Shown piece after piece: positions 8,614-17,700 of a stretch of 64,000 nt of DNA. Position 1 is the first letter of the stretch, and every line of letters starts with the position of its first letter. The translations under genes were made by a program, and so were the position numbers. The notes beneath the pieces are model-generated. The model was not told the origin of the DNA and did no database searches. It was given only the letters and a program-made list of their open reading frames with translations. The DNA is from DASYXT01 sp035934555 (GTDB lineage: Bacteria; Verrucomicrobiota; Verrucomicrobiia; Limisphaerales; UBA8199): the NCBI GenBank assembly GCA_035934555.1, contig DASYXT010000030.1:62001-126000 (forward strand), written 5' to 3'.

Positions 8614-9705
8614 ATGAGCACTTCTGCGAGCGCTTTCGCCGGCCAGGCTGTTCAAGCGGTTCCGCGGCGCCTGGCGTTCTTTGAGCGATACCTTACGCTT
8701 TGGGTCTTGGTCTGCATGGCGGTGGGTGTGGCCTTTGGGAAGCTGCTCCCGGGATTCACATCCTCGTTGAGCAGGGTGCAATTCGGCCAGGGCTCACAAG
8801 TGAACGTGCCAATCGGGATTCTGCTCTGGTTGATGATCTATCCAATGATGCTCAAGGTGGACTTTAGCGCGATTGGCGGAATCGCCCGGCGGCCCAAGGG
8901 ATTGCTGGTGACGTTATTTGTCAATTGGCTGGTGAAGCCTTTCAGCATGGCGCTATTGGCCTGGCTGTTCATGCAGCATATCTTCGCTGCGTGGATTAAG
9001 CCGGAAATGGCCAGGCAATACACGGCGGGGCTGATCATTCTGGCGGCCGCCCCCTGCACCGCGATGGTGTTTGTGTGGTCTTATCTCACCGATGGCGATC
9101 CCGCCTATACGCTGGTGCAGGTCGCGGTAAACGATCTGATCATGCTGGTTGCCTTTGCGCCAATTGTGATGTTCCTCTGCGGCGTAGCGCACGTGCTGGT
9201 TCCCGCAAAGGTCCTGATCACATCCGTCGTGGTTTTCATTGTCATTCCGTTGGCGGCCGGTTGGCTCACTCGCACTACGCTGTTGAAGTCGCACGGCAAA
9301 CGGTGGTTCGAGCGAACCTTCCTGCCTAAATTTCACCCGGTGATGATCGCGGCTCTGCTGCTCACGCTGGTGTTGATTTTTGCGTTCCAGGCCGAGAACC
9401 TAACCAACCGCTGGGTTGCAGTGCTCCTGATCGCGGTGCCGATCGTTATCCAGGTCTATTTCAATTCGGGCCTGGCTTATGGCCTGATGCGCTGGCTGCG
9501 GGTCGAGCACAACGTCGCCTCTCCGGGCGCGCTGATCGGCGCCAGCAACTTCTTTGAACTCGCCGTTGCAGTCGCCATCACGCTTTTCGGAGCCAACTCG
9601 GGCGCTGCGTTGGCGACGGTCGTGGGGGTGTTGGTCGAAGTTCCCGTCATGCTCTCGGTTTGTAATTTCTGCAATCAGACGCGGGGCTGGTTTGGCCAAG
9701 GGTAG
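8614..9705 (+). CDS. acr3: ACR3-family arsenite efflux permease
   Basis: 363 residues with about ten membrane helices. The hallmark is Cys148 in APCTAMVFVWSYLTDGDP in the fourth helix, followed by YTLVQVAVNDLIML, both diagnostic of ACR3 rather than the unrelated ArsB. It exports arsenite made by ArsC using the proton gradient. It begins 24 bp after arsM and completes the operon. Confidence 0.95.
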   Translation: MSTSASAFAGQAVQAVPRRLAFFERYLTLWVLVCMAVGVAFGKLLPGFTSSLSRVQFGQGSQVNVPIGILLWLMIYPMMLKVDFSAIGGIARRPKGLLVTLFVNWLVKPFSMALLAWLFMQHIFAAWIKPEMARQYTAGLIILAAAPCTAMVFVWSYLTDGDPAYTLVQVAVNDLIMLVAFAPIVMFLCGVAHVLVPAKVLITSVVVFIVIPLAAGWLTRTTLLKSHGKRWFERTFLPKFHPVMIAALLLTLVLIFAFQAENLTNRWVAVLLIAVPIVIQVYFNSGLAYGLMRWLRVEHNVASPGALIGASNFFELAVAVAITLFGANSGAALATVVGVLVEVPVMLSVCNFCNQTRGWFGQG

Positions 9706-9749
9706 AGACGGGCATTGTCGAGAGCGGATGGAACGAGCAAGCTGTGCCG

Positions 9750-10352
9750 ATGGAACTCGATTTAGAAGGACAATTCGCCGAGCGCGCTTATCCGCTGCTG
9801 GCCAGCCTGGTGACGCCACGCCCGATTGCGTTTGTCACCACGACGAGCCCCGATGGCAAAATCAACGCCGCGCCATTCAGCTTCTTCAATCTGTTTGGTG
9901 CCCACCCGCCGATTTTGGCCATCGCTCCCGGCGATCGCGACAACGGCACGCCCAAGGACACCGCGTTAAATATCCGGCTGACGCATGAGTTCGTGGTCAA
10001 CCTGGTGGACGAGGCAATTGCGGAGGCGATGAACAAATGCGCGGCTTCCCTGCCGTATGGTGAAAATGAATTGGTCTATGCCGGGCTGCACACCTGTAAA
10101 TCTTCGGTTGTGCGGCCCCCGCGCATTCTGGAGTCGCCGGTCAGCCTGGAATGCAAAGAATGGGGAACGTTGCAGATTGGTGACAACCGCATGATCATCG
10201 GGCTAATCAAGCGCTTGCATTTGCGCGACGAATTGTTTGATGCGGAGAAGACACGCGTCCGCAGTGACAAGCTCTTCCTGATCGGACGCATGGCGTCGCC
10301 GCACTGGTATTGCCGCACACGCGATCGATTCGAGATGATTCGGCCCGCGTAA
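9750..10352 (+). CDS. flavin reductase-like FMN-binding protein
   Basis: About 200 residues. The family pattern is present: YPLLASLVTPRPIAFVTT.SPDG..NAAPFSFFN, then PKDTALNIRLTHEFVVNLV and a central SPVSLECKEW. These split-barrel proteins bind FMN and reduce it, or act as flavin-dependent oxidoreductases. The ATG at 9750 is preferred over a GTG two codons upstream. It begins 44 bp after acr3 on the same strand, so it may be read with the arsenic genes, but nothing in it ties it to arsenic. Confidence 0.85.
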   Translation: MELDLEGQFAERAYPLLASLVTPRPIAFVTTTSPDGKINAAPFSFFNLFGAHPPILAIAPGDRDNGTPKDTALNIRLTHEFVVNLVDEAIAEAMNKCAASLPYGENELVYAGLHTCKSSVVRPPRILESPVSLECKEWGTLQIGDNRMIIGLIKRLHLRDELFDAEKTRVRSDKLFLIGRMASPHWYCRTRDRFEMIRPA

Positions 10353-10378
10353 CCCTGGCGACAGAAACCCACCCGCTG

Positions 10379-10603
10379 CTAAAAGACAATCGGTTCGTTC
10401 ATCCGTCCGCACTGCATGCAACGCGACCGGTCCACATCGGCATCGTCCGTGTAAACATAGCCGCAATCGCGGCAGCGAAAAATGCGGTCCTCACTGGGCC
10501 CTGGTTCGAAGCGTCGGCGGCGCAATTCGGCGTAAATGGCCGCGCCGCTCAACCCGCAGAGGCAAACCACCAGGTAAGTCAAAATCAGATTATAGAGCGA
10601 CAT
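10379..10603 (-). CDS. small membrane-anchored zinc-ribbon protein
   Basis: 74 residues. An N-terminal membrane helix (about 5-25) is followed by a basic stretch ELRRRRFE and then two Cys pairs, CRDC and CMQC, spaced as in a rubredoxin-like or zinc-ribbon knuckle (FRCRDCGYVYTDD...SRCMQCGRMNEP). It is the last gene of the exbB-exbD-TonB-like operon, nine bases after the previous stop. Function unknown; it could be a metal-sensing or assembly protein of that complex. Confidence 0.75.
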   Translation of the reverse strand: MSLYNLILTYLVVCLCGLSGAAIYAELRRRRFEPGPSEDRIFRCRDCGYVYTDDADVDRSRCMQCGRMNEPIVF

Positions 10604-10612
10604 AACCGGAAT

Positions 10613-11416
10613 CTATTTTGCGGCGGGTGCGTTAGCCTGAGGTTTCGGGATGGTGTGCCACTGGAAAATGAGCTGACCCCACGTGAGGTGGCCGGAGGCA
10701 TGCCCCACGTGCTCCGGCCCTTCGACTGCGGTTGAGTTAAACCGCGTTGCCCGCGCCCTCTCCAGCGCATACAGGTCCGCTTCGCGTGAGCCCGAGCCGG
10801 GCGGCAGCAGCGCGACCGACAACGGTCGGCCCTGAGCGTCCACCAGCGTCTCGATCACACTGTTTGTGAGCATGTCGCTATTGGTCCAGGACCGTAACTC
10901 GGGTGCGGTCAGCATTTGGCGCCCGGCCAACTCACCCGCCAGGCGCAAGCTGGACTGGCCGGAGAAGACCTGCGGTTCGCACCATTCGGGCCGCACGGAT
11001 TCCGGTTCAGGGAACGTGGCCACGCGCGTGGACGAGAATTTGTTCGTTGCGATAAACTGGCCAAACGCCGCGCCCAGACCTTCCGTCGGCAACTCAAGCC
11101 AGCCCGGCTGCGCTTCCCAGAAAAATGGCTGGTACGGCTGATTCGTCGCGTCGAGCCACCCCGGTCCGGAAAAGCCCTGAGGATGCGGCAAAGCGAATAA
11201 AGTGGGATCCAGGTAGGCCATGATGCTGGCGGAGCCCGGACCGAGTAGTTGCAGGCCGGGCGCCGCGCCCGGCGGGCGTATCCCGGGTGGACGACGGTCA
11301 CTTAACCATACGATCAGCCCGAGCTGGACCACGAACATCAACCCCACTGCCAGCCACCAGCTTAGCGGCCAGCGCGCGCGGGGCCGGTTCGCGGCGCCGG
11401 CAACAACGTTGTTCAT
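10613..11416 (-). CDS. membrane-anchored protein with TonB C-terminal-like end
   Basis: 267 residues. It has a short cytoplasmic N terminus, one membrane helix (about 18-40), a Pro-rich patch (RRPPGIRPPGAAPG) and a long periplasmic part. The segment VIETLVDAQGRPLSVALLPPSG-like (about 188-210), followed by EADLYALERARATRF, resembles the TonB C-terminal pattern. It occupies the tonB slot after exbB and exbD, with an ATGA overlap to exbD. I infer an unusual energy transducer for outer-membrane uptake. The Pro-rich spacer is much shorter than in classical TonB. Confidence 0.6.
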   Translation of the reverse strand: MNNVVAGAANRPRARWPLSWWLAVGLMFVVQLGLIVWLSDRRPPGIRPPGAAPGLQLLGPGSASIMAYLDPTLFALPHPQGFSGPGWLDATNQPYQPFFWEAQPGWLELPTEGLGAAFGQFIATNKFSSTRVATFPEPESVRPEWCEPQVFSGQSSLRLAGELAGRQMLTAPELRSWTNSDMLTNSVIETLVDAQGRPLSVALLPPGSGSREADLYALERARATRFNSTAVEGPEHVGHASGHLTWGQLIFQWHTIPKPQANAPAAK

Positions 11417-11832
11417 GGCGTGGGCCCGATTGGCCGCGGCAAAGTGGCCAGCGAGCCGTTGGTGATCCCGGCCGAGCGGGCCAGCATCGAAAGCCGCACC
11501 AGCATTTCGGTCGTGACCGCCTTGTCAGCCTGGATCAGCAAACTCAGCGGCACGGGCGAGGCCTTCACCGCCTGAATCAGCCGCGCGTGCAACTCGCCTT
11601 CGTGGATGCTCTGGTTTTCGTAGTACAGCCGGCCGCTCGAATCAATCGCCACCGCCACCATTGGCTGGTCACGACCGGGCAAATCATCCGCGACCGGCAA
11701 CCGCAAGGCCACCCCCGGCGTATATACCAGCGACGCGAGCATCAGGAACATCACCAGCAAAAAAAACACCGAGGCCAGCGGGGCCGCATCCAGTTGGCCG
11801 CGAAAGATGCGTGCATTGCGGGGGAATTTCAC
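11413..11832 (-). CDS. exbD: biopolymer transport protein ExbD
   Basis: 139 residues with one N-terminal membrane helix (ASVFFLLVMFLMLASL, about 20-36) and a periplasmic domain of the ExbD/TolR fold (VAVAIDSSGRLYYENQSI, then LLIQADKAVTTEMLVRLSMLARSAGI). The helix begins APLASVFFLL, so the family's conserved membrane Asp is D15 just before it. Together with ExbB it forms the proton-driven motor. Overlaps exist at both ends. Confidence 0.88.
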   Translation of the reverse strand: MKFPRNARIFRGQLDAAPLASVFFLLVMFLMLASLVYTPGVALRLPVADDLPGRDQPMVAVAIDSSGRLYYENQSIHEGELHARLIQAVKASPVPLSLLIQADKAVTTEMLVRLSMLARSAGITNGSLATLPRPIGPTP

Positions 11833-12452
11833 GGTTGGGTAGTCTCAGTGACGATATTAACAATCTCGGTGGCGGCGCGTTCCATATCCAACACGATTGA
11901 ATTGACGCGGCTGACCAGGTAATTGTACGCCGCGTGTGCCGGAATAGCCACTGCCAGGCCGGCGGCGGCGCAAACCAGCGCCTTCCAAACCCCGCCGGAG
12001 AGCTGACCTACCTGGGCGTGCAACCCGTTCGTTTCCATTTGACCGAACGCGTCAATGAAGCCCAGCACCGTTCCCAGCAGCCCCAGCAAAGGCGCCAATT
12101 GCGCGATCGTTGCCAATAAATTCAGCTTTTCTTCGAGCCGCGGCACCTCCGCCAGGCCGGCTTCCTCCAGCGCTTCCCGGACCCGCTCACGGCCGTGGTC
12201 ACGGTTCAGGATGGCGGTCTTGACCAGGCGCGCCACCGGTCCCGGCGTCGCATCGCATATCGAAATCGCCTCCACCACGTTGTTGCGCTTGAGCACCGTC
12301 CGCACGCCATTGAGAAATTCCGTTGAGTTAATTTGTGCCCGATGACAATGCAGAAACCGCTCGATAAAGACTACAACCGCAACGGCGCTGGTGAGCAAAA
12401 TCAAATACATCACCGGCCCGCCGTGAGCCAGAAGACCGGGCAACGTTAGCAT
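11829..12452 (-). CDS. exbB: MotA/TolQ/ExbB-type proton channel
   Basis: 207 residues and first in the operon. It has three membrane helices: about 14-32 (PVMYLILLTSAVAVVVFIE), about 112-132 (LNLLATIAQLAPLLGLLGTVLGFIDAF) and about 153-175 (ALVCAAAGLAVAIPAHAAYN). The APLLGLLGTVLG motif is diagnostic of the ExbB/TolQ family. It is probably the stator of a TonB-type system together with the next two genes. Confidence 0.92.
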   Translation of the reverse strand: MLTLPGLLAHGGPVMYLILLTSAVAVVVFIERFLHCHRAQINSTEFLNGVRTVLKRNNVVEAISICDATPGPVARLVKTAILNRDHGRERVREALEEAGLAEVPRLEEKLNLLATIAQLAPLLGLLGTVLGFIDAFGQMETNGLHAQVGQLSGGVWKALVCAAAGLAVAIPAHAAYNYLVSRVNSIVLDMERAATEIVNIVTETTQP

Positions 12453-12692
12453 GGCTCCTTTATAGGGGTTGGGAGAGGCAGGTTAAAGCGCAAAAGCATC
12501 GACCCAAGAGCGGCGAGGGACGGGGACGGCCTCGTCCCCGAATCGGCGACTGCGCAAGGGGATAAAGCTGTTACCAGTTTCATGAATTGCCGCTGCCGCC
12601 GCCACTCTGGATAGTATTTCCCTCCGGCATACCGATATGCCAAATTCCCTCCATAACTTTGCGAAGCAGTAGGCCCGGGCCAAAACCAGTCG

Positions 12693-13220
12693 ATGCAATT
12701 TATCGAAATCATCGTCGTCAGCATCCTCGCCGCGGCGGCGTATGGCATTGTTCACGACCAGATCACCGCGCGCATTTGCGTCGAGTACTTTACGATCGGG
12801 CATCCGCCGGTGTTCAACACGGATTCCCCGACACTGTTGGGCCTGGGTTGGGGCATTTTGGCGACGTGGTGGGTGGGCTTAATCCTCGGCATTCCATTGG
12901 CAATCAGCGCGCAGTGGGGCCAGCGGCCAAAGATGACCGCCAGGACTCTGTTGCGTCCAATCGGTGTGCTGCTGTTGTGCATGGGGTGCATGGCGTTTGC
13001 CTCCGGGTTGACCGGTCATTTTCTGGCCAAGGCTGGTGCTCTCAGACTCTCCGGCCCATTGGGGGCGGCCGTGCCGGCGGACCGGCATGTGGCATTTCTG
13101 ACGGATTTATGCGCGCACCTTGCCAGCTACGCGTCGGGTCTAATCGGGGGGATTGTTTTAATGGTGTGGGTCTGGCGCAAAAGGGCCGTGGCCAATAATC
13201 AGTCATCAGCTTCCCCGTGA
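12693..13220 (+). CDS. conserved integral membrane protein of unknown function
   Basis: 175 residues with four hydrophobic segments (about 3-20, 50-70, 86-108 and 140-162). The N-terminal part IVHDQITARICVEYFTIGHPP is strongly patterned and recurs in unrelated bacterial membrane proteins, but no function is established that I can name. It is divergent from exbB across about 240 bp and lies 15 bp upstream of the prepilin-like gene. Confidence 0.75.
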   Translation: MQFIEIIVVSILAAAAYGIVHDQITARICVEYFTIGHPPVFNTDSPTLLGLGWGILATWWVGLILGIPLAISAQWGQRPKMTARTLLRPIGVLLLCMGCMAFASGLTGHFLAKAGALRLSGPLGAAVPADRHVAFLTDLCAHLASYASGLIGGIVLMVWVWRKRAVANNQSSASP

Positions 13221-13235
13221 GGATTGCTCGCTTGA

Positions 13236-13715
13236 ATGGTCAAACAAAGCATGAGCCTCAGAAGGTTTCATGCCGGGGCCGCGCCACCGCTCAAATCGTG
13301 TCGTGATACTCGAGCCAGCCGTGGTGTGACCCTCATCGAGCTGCTCTGTGTCCTGGTGATCCTTGGCATCCTCGCCTCCCTCTTATTGCCCGCTCTGCTG
13401 CGCGCCTACACCCGCGCCCGTGCCTTGGACGACGAATGGAATGCCGAACCGGTGCTTGAGATGCTCCAGAACGAGGTCCGCGGCTACTGCGCTGCTCATT
13501 CCCAATACAATTTTAACGATAAGTACGAATTGGCGGACAAATGCGGCATCGCTCCCAAGTGCCGGGACTGGATTGATTTTCCTTTGACGGAATTCACGCC
13601 CTTCACCTATCTCGATCCGACCAACAAAATCGTCCTGACCTTCCACGTCGGCCGAAAACACGCCACCGTTTACTCGTTCCAGAAATGGGAGCTAACAGAG
13701 CCTCGGCCGAACTGA
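13236..13715 (+). CDS. prepilin-type N-methylation domain protein
   Basis: 159 residues. A basic leader is followed by GVTLIELLCVLVILGILASLLLPAL, the prepilin peptidase site and hydrophobic helix of type II pseudopilins; the usual F after the cleaved G is V here. The rest is short and has no H-X9-DG motif. The ATG at 13236 or 13251 may be used. A minor pseudopilin role is likely. Confidence 0.8.
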   Translation: MVKQSMSLRRFHAGAAPPLKSCRDTRASRGVTLIELLCVLVILGILASLLLPALLRAYTRARALDDEWNAEPVLEMLQNEVRGYCAAHSQYNFNDKYELADKCGIAPKCRDWIDFPLTEFTPFTYLDPTNKIVLTFHVGRKHATVYSFQKWELTEPRPN

Positions 13716-13765
13716 ACTGAGCGGGAGGATTGCACCAGTCTTTGCGTCGGCTTAGCATCCTGGTC

Positions 13766-15013
13766 ATGACGCGTCGTCACTTTCTACGAACCACCCTCTC
13801 AAGTGCTGTCGGCGGAATGTGCGCGACCCTTCTCCCTTTCAGCACTCAGTCGGCAGAGCAGGCCGCAATCGCACCCAACTCCATTCCGGTAACGTGGTTG
13901 CCGCGCTGGCAAGCGCACATCCTGGGCGAAGTGCACCAACGGTATTGCGATAAGGCCACTGGGGAGGATATCGGCTGGCTCATGAGCCCGTTTCTTGAAG
14001 GGTTTTATTGGGGTTATCTCGCTACGGGAGAGCTCCGTTGGCTCGAACTCCTGGTGAACTGGACCGATGCCTGGCTTGTCCGCGGCGTAAAAGAGCCGGA
14101 CGGCTATATCGGCTGGCCCCAAAGCGCCAGCGGCGGTGCGGTTGCGAGCGATTATTTTACCGACAGCCTTCTCGGCGAAGCGATGGGCTGGCGGCCCGTG
14201 GTCCTGATGGTGGCGGAAGTCCAGAAGCATCCTCACCTGCGGCTCAGGTTCGGCAAAAAAGCCGAAGCCTACCTCAAGCTGGCGTCGGCAACCTTTGACA
14301 AGTGGGTCGCGCGCGGTTGCTGGCGCGAAGTCAAAGACGGTGGTGTTTGGGTGGTGCCCACGTTCGGCATCGATCAGCAAACAGGTAAATGGACCGCAGG
14401 TTACGCCCGGCGCCAAACCGGCGGCTTTTCCAATCCGGCCAACAAACAAAACCTTATCGCTCGCTGGTTGACCGCAATGCACGACGCCACCGGCCAGGTG
14501 GTGTACGCCGACCACGCCCGGAAATGGTGGCAGGTGATGAGGTCGCGGATGCGCACACGCCAGGACGGCCGTTATTTCGTGTGGAACTACTGGGACCCGG
14601 CCGGTCCATGGGATTATACCGAGACCGGCGCCACCCGGCATTGGGTCGGCGTGCATCCCAACGGCGGCTACTACAACATCGATGTTGAAGGCATCATGAC
14701 CGCCTACCAGCACGGCTGGGTGTTCGTGAAAGACGACCTGGACCGCTTGCTCGGAACCAACCGCGATTACATGTGGAACCAGCAGGTCAACGACGCGAAG
14801 TTCAGGCGTATCGACGGCGGCGAGCCCGATCCGCGCTGGGCAAACTCGCCGGGCACACTCTGGACAGCGCTGGTGCCCTACGATGCCACTTTGCGGAGAA
14901 TCTTCCTCGCCAACAACGACCCGGCTGGCTGGAGTGGTTTGGCAACCACCCCATGGTTTATCGCCCGGGAAAAAACCACGGAAAGCGATTCACGCAGCGA
15001 CTCGAAACATTAG
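13766..15013 (+). CDS. Tat-exported protein of unknown function
   Basis: About 415 residues from the ATG at 13766. The twin-arginine signal is TRRHFLRTTLSSAVGGMCATLL, with an A-rich cleavage region. The mature part is rich in aromatic residues and has repeated helical pairs (YWGYLATGELRWLELLVNWTDAWL, GFSNPANKQNLIARWLTAMHDATG, NYWDPAGPWDYTETGATRHW). This pattern suggests an alpha/alpha toroid such as those of polysaccharide-active enzymes. An upstream ATG at 13730 would put 12 residues before the Tat motif. No catalytic motif is recognised, and substrate and reaction are unknown. Confidence 0.7.
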   Translation: MTRRHFLRTTLSSAVGGMCATLLPFSTQSAEQAAIAPNSIPVTWLPRWQAHILGEVHQRYCDKATGEDIGWLMSPFLEGFYWGYLATGELRWLELLVNWTDAWLVRGVKEPDGYIGWPQSASGGAVASDYFTDSLLGEAMGWRPVVLMVAEVQKHPHLRLRFGKKAEAYLKLASATFDKWVARGCWREVKDGGVWVVPTFGIDQQTGKWTAGYARRQTGGFSNPANKQNLIARWLTAMHDATGQVVYADHARKWWQVMRSRMRTRQDGRYFVWNYWDPAGPWDYTETGATRHWVGVHPNGGYYNIDVEGIMTAYQHGWVFVKDDLDRLLGTNRDYMWNQQVNDAKFRRIDGGEPDPRWANSPGTLWTALVPYDATLRRIFLANNDPAGWSGLATTPWFIAREKTTESDSRSDSKH

Positions 15014-15089
15014 TTGGAGAGGCAACCACCCCGGCTGCCGCGCGGCCTTTATGGCATTTGCGCGCGCGTTGTGGAGGGCACCTGCTGAA

Positions 15090-16034
15090 ATGAAACGATT
15101 CTGCACGTTTATCGCTGTTCTCGCGACGGTGCTGGTCTGTGTCGCCCAGCAGAACACGATTACCCTGGACGATCAGTTGCTCCAATCCGCCGAGCAATGG
15201 GCCAAGGACAACCTGGATGAAGATGCGCTGCGCGTATTGCAGAGCGCCGACCGCGAGAAGGTGCGCCAGGTTTTGAACCAACTCCAGCGCGAGTTCCAAG
15301 GAGAGTACGTGGTCGATTTGGCGGGGCTCAAAGACACCGCCCGCGCCATCCTGCCGTTGCTTGAACAATACGAGGAGACCTATCCCTATGCGCTCTGGCT
15401 TAAAGCGCGCCTGGATTATTTGGACATCGCCGACCAGTACCGACTGCGCATTCCGCCACCGGTGCCGGTGCCGGGCCGGCCGCCCAAACCATTACCCAAC
15501 CCGCCGGCTGCGACCATCCGCGAACTGTGGATTCATAAGATTATCGACCGCCCCTGGCCCAAGAGCGCTCAGCCCTACGTAACCCGCCTCAAACCCGTCT
15601 TCGCCTCCGAACACGTGCCGCCTGAGTTGGTATGGCTTGCCGAGGTCGAGTCGTCATTCGACGTGCGCGCTCGCAGCCCCGCAGGCGCCGCCGGCCTCTT
15701 CCAGCTTATGCCCGCCACCGCCAAACGCTTCGGCCTGCGCACCTGGCCCCTGGACCAGCGGCTCCGGCCGGAGCCCAGCGCCCGCGCATCAGCCCAGTAC
15801 CTGCATTACCTGCACCGCCATTTTCGCGATTGGCGCCTGGCTTTGGCTGCCTACAACTCCGGCGAGGGGACGGTTGAGGAACTGCTCCGGCGACGCAAAG
15901 CACACTCATTCGACGCCATCGCAACCGGTCTACCTGCGGAAACCCAACTCTTTGTGCCGAAAGTCGAAGCCACCATTCTGCGGCGCGAGGGTGTCAGCCT
16001 GCAAAAAGGAGTTTCAACTCGGATTTTGCATTAG
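15090..16034 (+). CDS. soluble lytic murein transglycosylase-like protein (GH23)
   Basis: 314 residues with a signal peptide (MKRFCTFIAVLATVLVCVAQ). The C-terminal SLT domain begins with PPELVWLAEVESSFDVRARS, whose E in AEVESSF is the likely catalytic Glu. AAGLFQLMPATAKRFGL and LALAAYNSGEGTVEELL complete the GH23 pattern. It cleaves peptidoglycan to anhydro-muropeptides in the periplasm. The start was chosen at the signal peptide; the open frame extends further upstream without support. Confidence 0.9.
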   Translation: MKRFCTFIAVLATVLVCVAQQNTITLDDQLLQSAEQWAKDNLDEDALRVLQSADREKVRQVLNQLQREFQGEYVVDLAGLKDTARAILPLLEQYEETYPYALWLKARLDYLDIADQYRLRIPPPVPVPGRPPKPLPNPPAATIRELWIHKIIDRPWPKSAQPYVTRLKPVFASEHVPPELVWLAEVESSFDVRARSPAGAAGLFQLMPATAKRFGLRTWPLDQRLRPEPSARASAQYLHYLHRHFRDWRLALAAYNSGEGTVEELLRRRKAHSFDAIATGLPAETQLFVPKVEATILRREGVSLQKGVSTRILH

Positions 16035-16312
16035 CGTCGAATCAATTGCTCGCCAGCAACCGCGGCTTCACGAAGCAGAATCAAAACTCAATTTCCTGTA
16101 GCTTGGATGTCACCCGTTGACACCAACAACCACCCTTAAACCCGACACCCATGCAAGACTCCATAATATGAAATCTGTAACTCAACCTGTTCGTCTGTCG
16201 TCCTCGGGCGTTCTTTGATGCAAAATGAAAATTCTCAAGAATCAATTTTCAATCCGCGGCCACCGAGGCAGTGCCCAGCATCGTGATTCCCGGCGGTTCG
16301 ATTCTCCCATTC

Positions 16313-17650
16313 CTAACCCCCAAGCGAGGCCGGGTCGCTCACATCGCCCTTGTTGAACTCGACATAAGCCTCGGTGAGGTCGGCGGCGTAAATCAACGCG
16401 CCGCCGGAACCGAGGTTCAGGCGGATGTGGAGGTCGAATTGTTTATGGGCGACGGCGACGCAGAGGCTCTTAAAATTCACGGTGGTCGGCTGCCCGCGCC
16501 GCAGGCTCCAGAGGACGCGCGAGCTGCCGGGTGCGCTGTAACCGATATCGACCTTCTCCTCGACGATTTTGGCGGGGCTGTAACCCAGGGCATCAATGAT
16601 GCGTCCCCAGTTTGGGTCTCCCCCATGCCAACTGGTTTTCACCAGGGAACTGTTGGCGACAGCGCGCGCCGCGGCGTCAGCTTCGGCGAAATTCCGCGCG
16701 CCTGCGACGCGGATGGTTACAAACCGGGAAACGCCTTCGCCGTCATGCACGATCATTTTTGCCAGCTCGAGGCACACATGATTGAGCGCCACCTGGAAGC
16801 CCGGGGCCGACAGGCGCGAGCCACTGCGGCGAATCACCGGATTGCGGGCGCAACCGTTGGCCAGCACAAGGACGGTGTCGTTGGTGCTCATATCGCCGTC
16901 CACGGTGATGCGGTTGAAGCTCAGTGCGACCGCCTCGTTGAGGGCGGTTTGGAGCGCGGCGCGCTCGATAGCGGCGTCGGTGGTGATGAAGCACAGCATG
17001 GTGGCATGGAGGGGAGCGGCGGCCGGGCGGCGTCCGTTGGCGCTCATGCCGGGTTGAATCATGCCGGCGCCTTTGCAAATGCCGCCGACGCGAATCGTTT
17101 TGCCACGAAACTTGAACGCGACGGCGAGCTGTTTGCGCCGCGTGTCGCTGGTCATGATGGCCTCGGCGGCCTGCTCGCCGTGGGCGGGGGTGTCGCCCAG
17201 TTCGACGGCGGCTTCGATAATGCCGGCGCGAACGTTATCCATCGGCAGCGTGAGCCCAATGCGTCCGGTCGAGCCGACCAGCGCTGAGCCTTCCGGCAGA
17301 TTGAGGGCTTGCTCGGTGAACTCGACCATGGCGCGAGCGTCGCGCAGGCCCGTTTTTCCGGTGCAGGCATTGGCGTTGCCGGAATTAACTACGACCGCGC
17401 GGCCCTGACCGGCCTTCATGCGTTCGAGGCAAACTTTGACGGGCGCGGCGCAGACCTGGTTGGTGGTGAAGAGACCCGCCACGGTGGCTGGTTCATCTGA
17501 TACAATCAGCGCCAGGTCGCGTTTCTGGCCCTTATCGGAGCCCTTGCCAGTGCCAAGGCGTTTGATGTCGCAAAAGACACCTGCCGCGCGGAACCCCTTG
17601 GCGGCAACGATTGAGCCGGCAACAGCCTTCAGGCCCACGTTTTTTTCCAT
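16313..17650 (-). CDS. argJ: bifunctional glutamate N-acetyltransferase/amino-acid N-acetyltransferase
   Basis: About 445 residues from MEKNVGLKAVAGS. It transfers the acetyl group from N-acetylornithine to glutamate, closing the arginine cycle. GGICKGAGMIQPGM and the nucleophile region HATMLCFITTDAAIE are present, with cleavage expected before the Thr of ATML to give alpha and beta chains. Between PGM and ATML there are about 13 extra residues (SANGRRPAAAPLH). STNDTVLVLANG and the C-terminal HGGDPNWGRI are also family blocks. The open frame upstream of 17650 runs through a dispersed repeat and is not coding. Confidence 0.93.
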   Translation of the reverse strand: MEKNVGLKAVAGSIVAAKGFRAAGVFCDIKRLGTGKGSDKGQKRDLALIVSDEPATVAGLFTTNQVCAAPVKVCLERMKAGQGRAVVVNSGNANACTGKTGLRDARAMVEFTEQALNLPEGSALVGSTGRIGLTLPMDNVRAGIIEAAVELGDTPAHGEQAAEAIMTSDTRRKQLAVAFKFRGKTIRVGGICKGAGMIQPGMSANGRRPAAAPLHATMLCFITTDAAIERAALQTALNEAVALSFNRITVDGDMSTNDTVLVLANGCARNPVIRRSGSRLSAPGFQVALNHVCLELAKMIVHDGEGVSRFVTIRVAGARNFAEADAAARAVANSSLVKTSWHGGDPNWGRIIDALGYSPAKIVEEKVDIGYSAPGSSRVLWSLRRGQPTTVNFKSLCVAVAHKQFDLHIRLNLGSGGALIYAADLTEAYVEFNKGDVSDPASLGG

Positions 17651-17700
17651 GAGCAGGAAATTAGGAAAGCCCAGCAGCAAGAGGAAGCGCAAAGGTGCGG

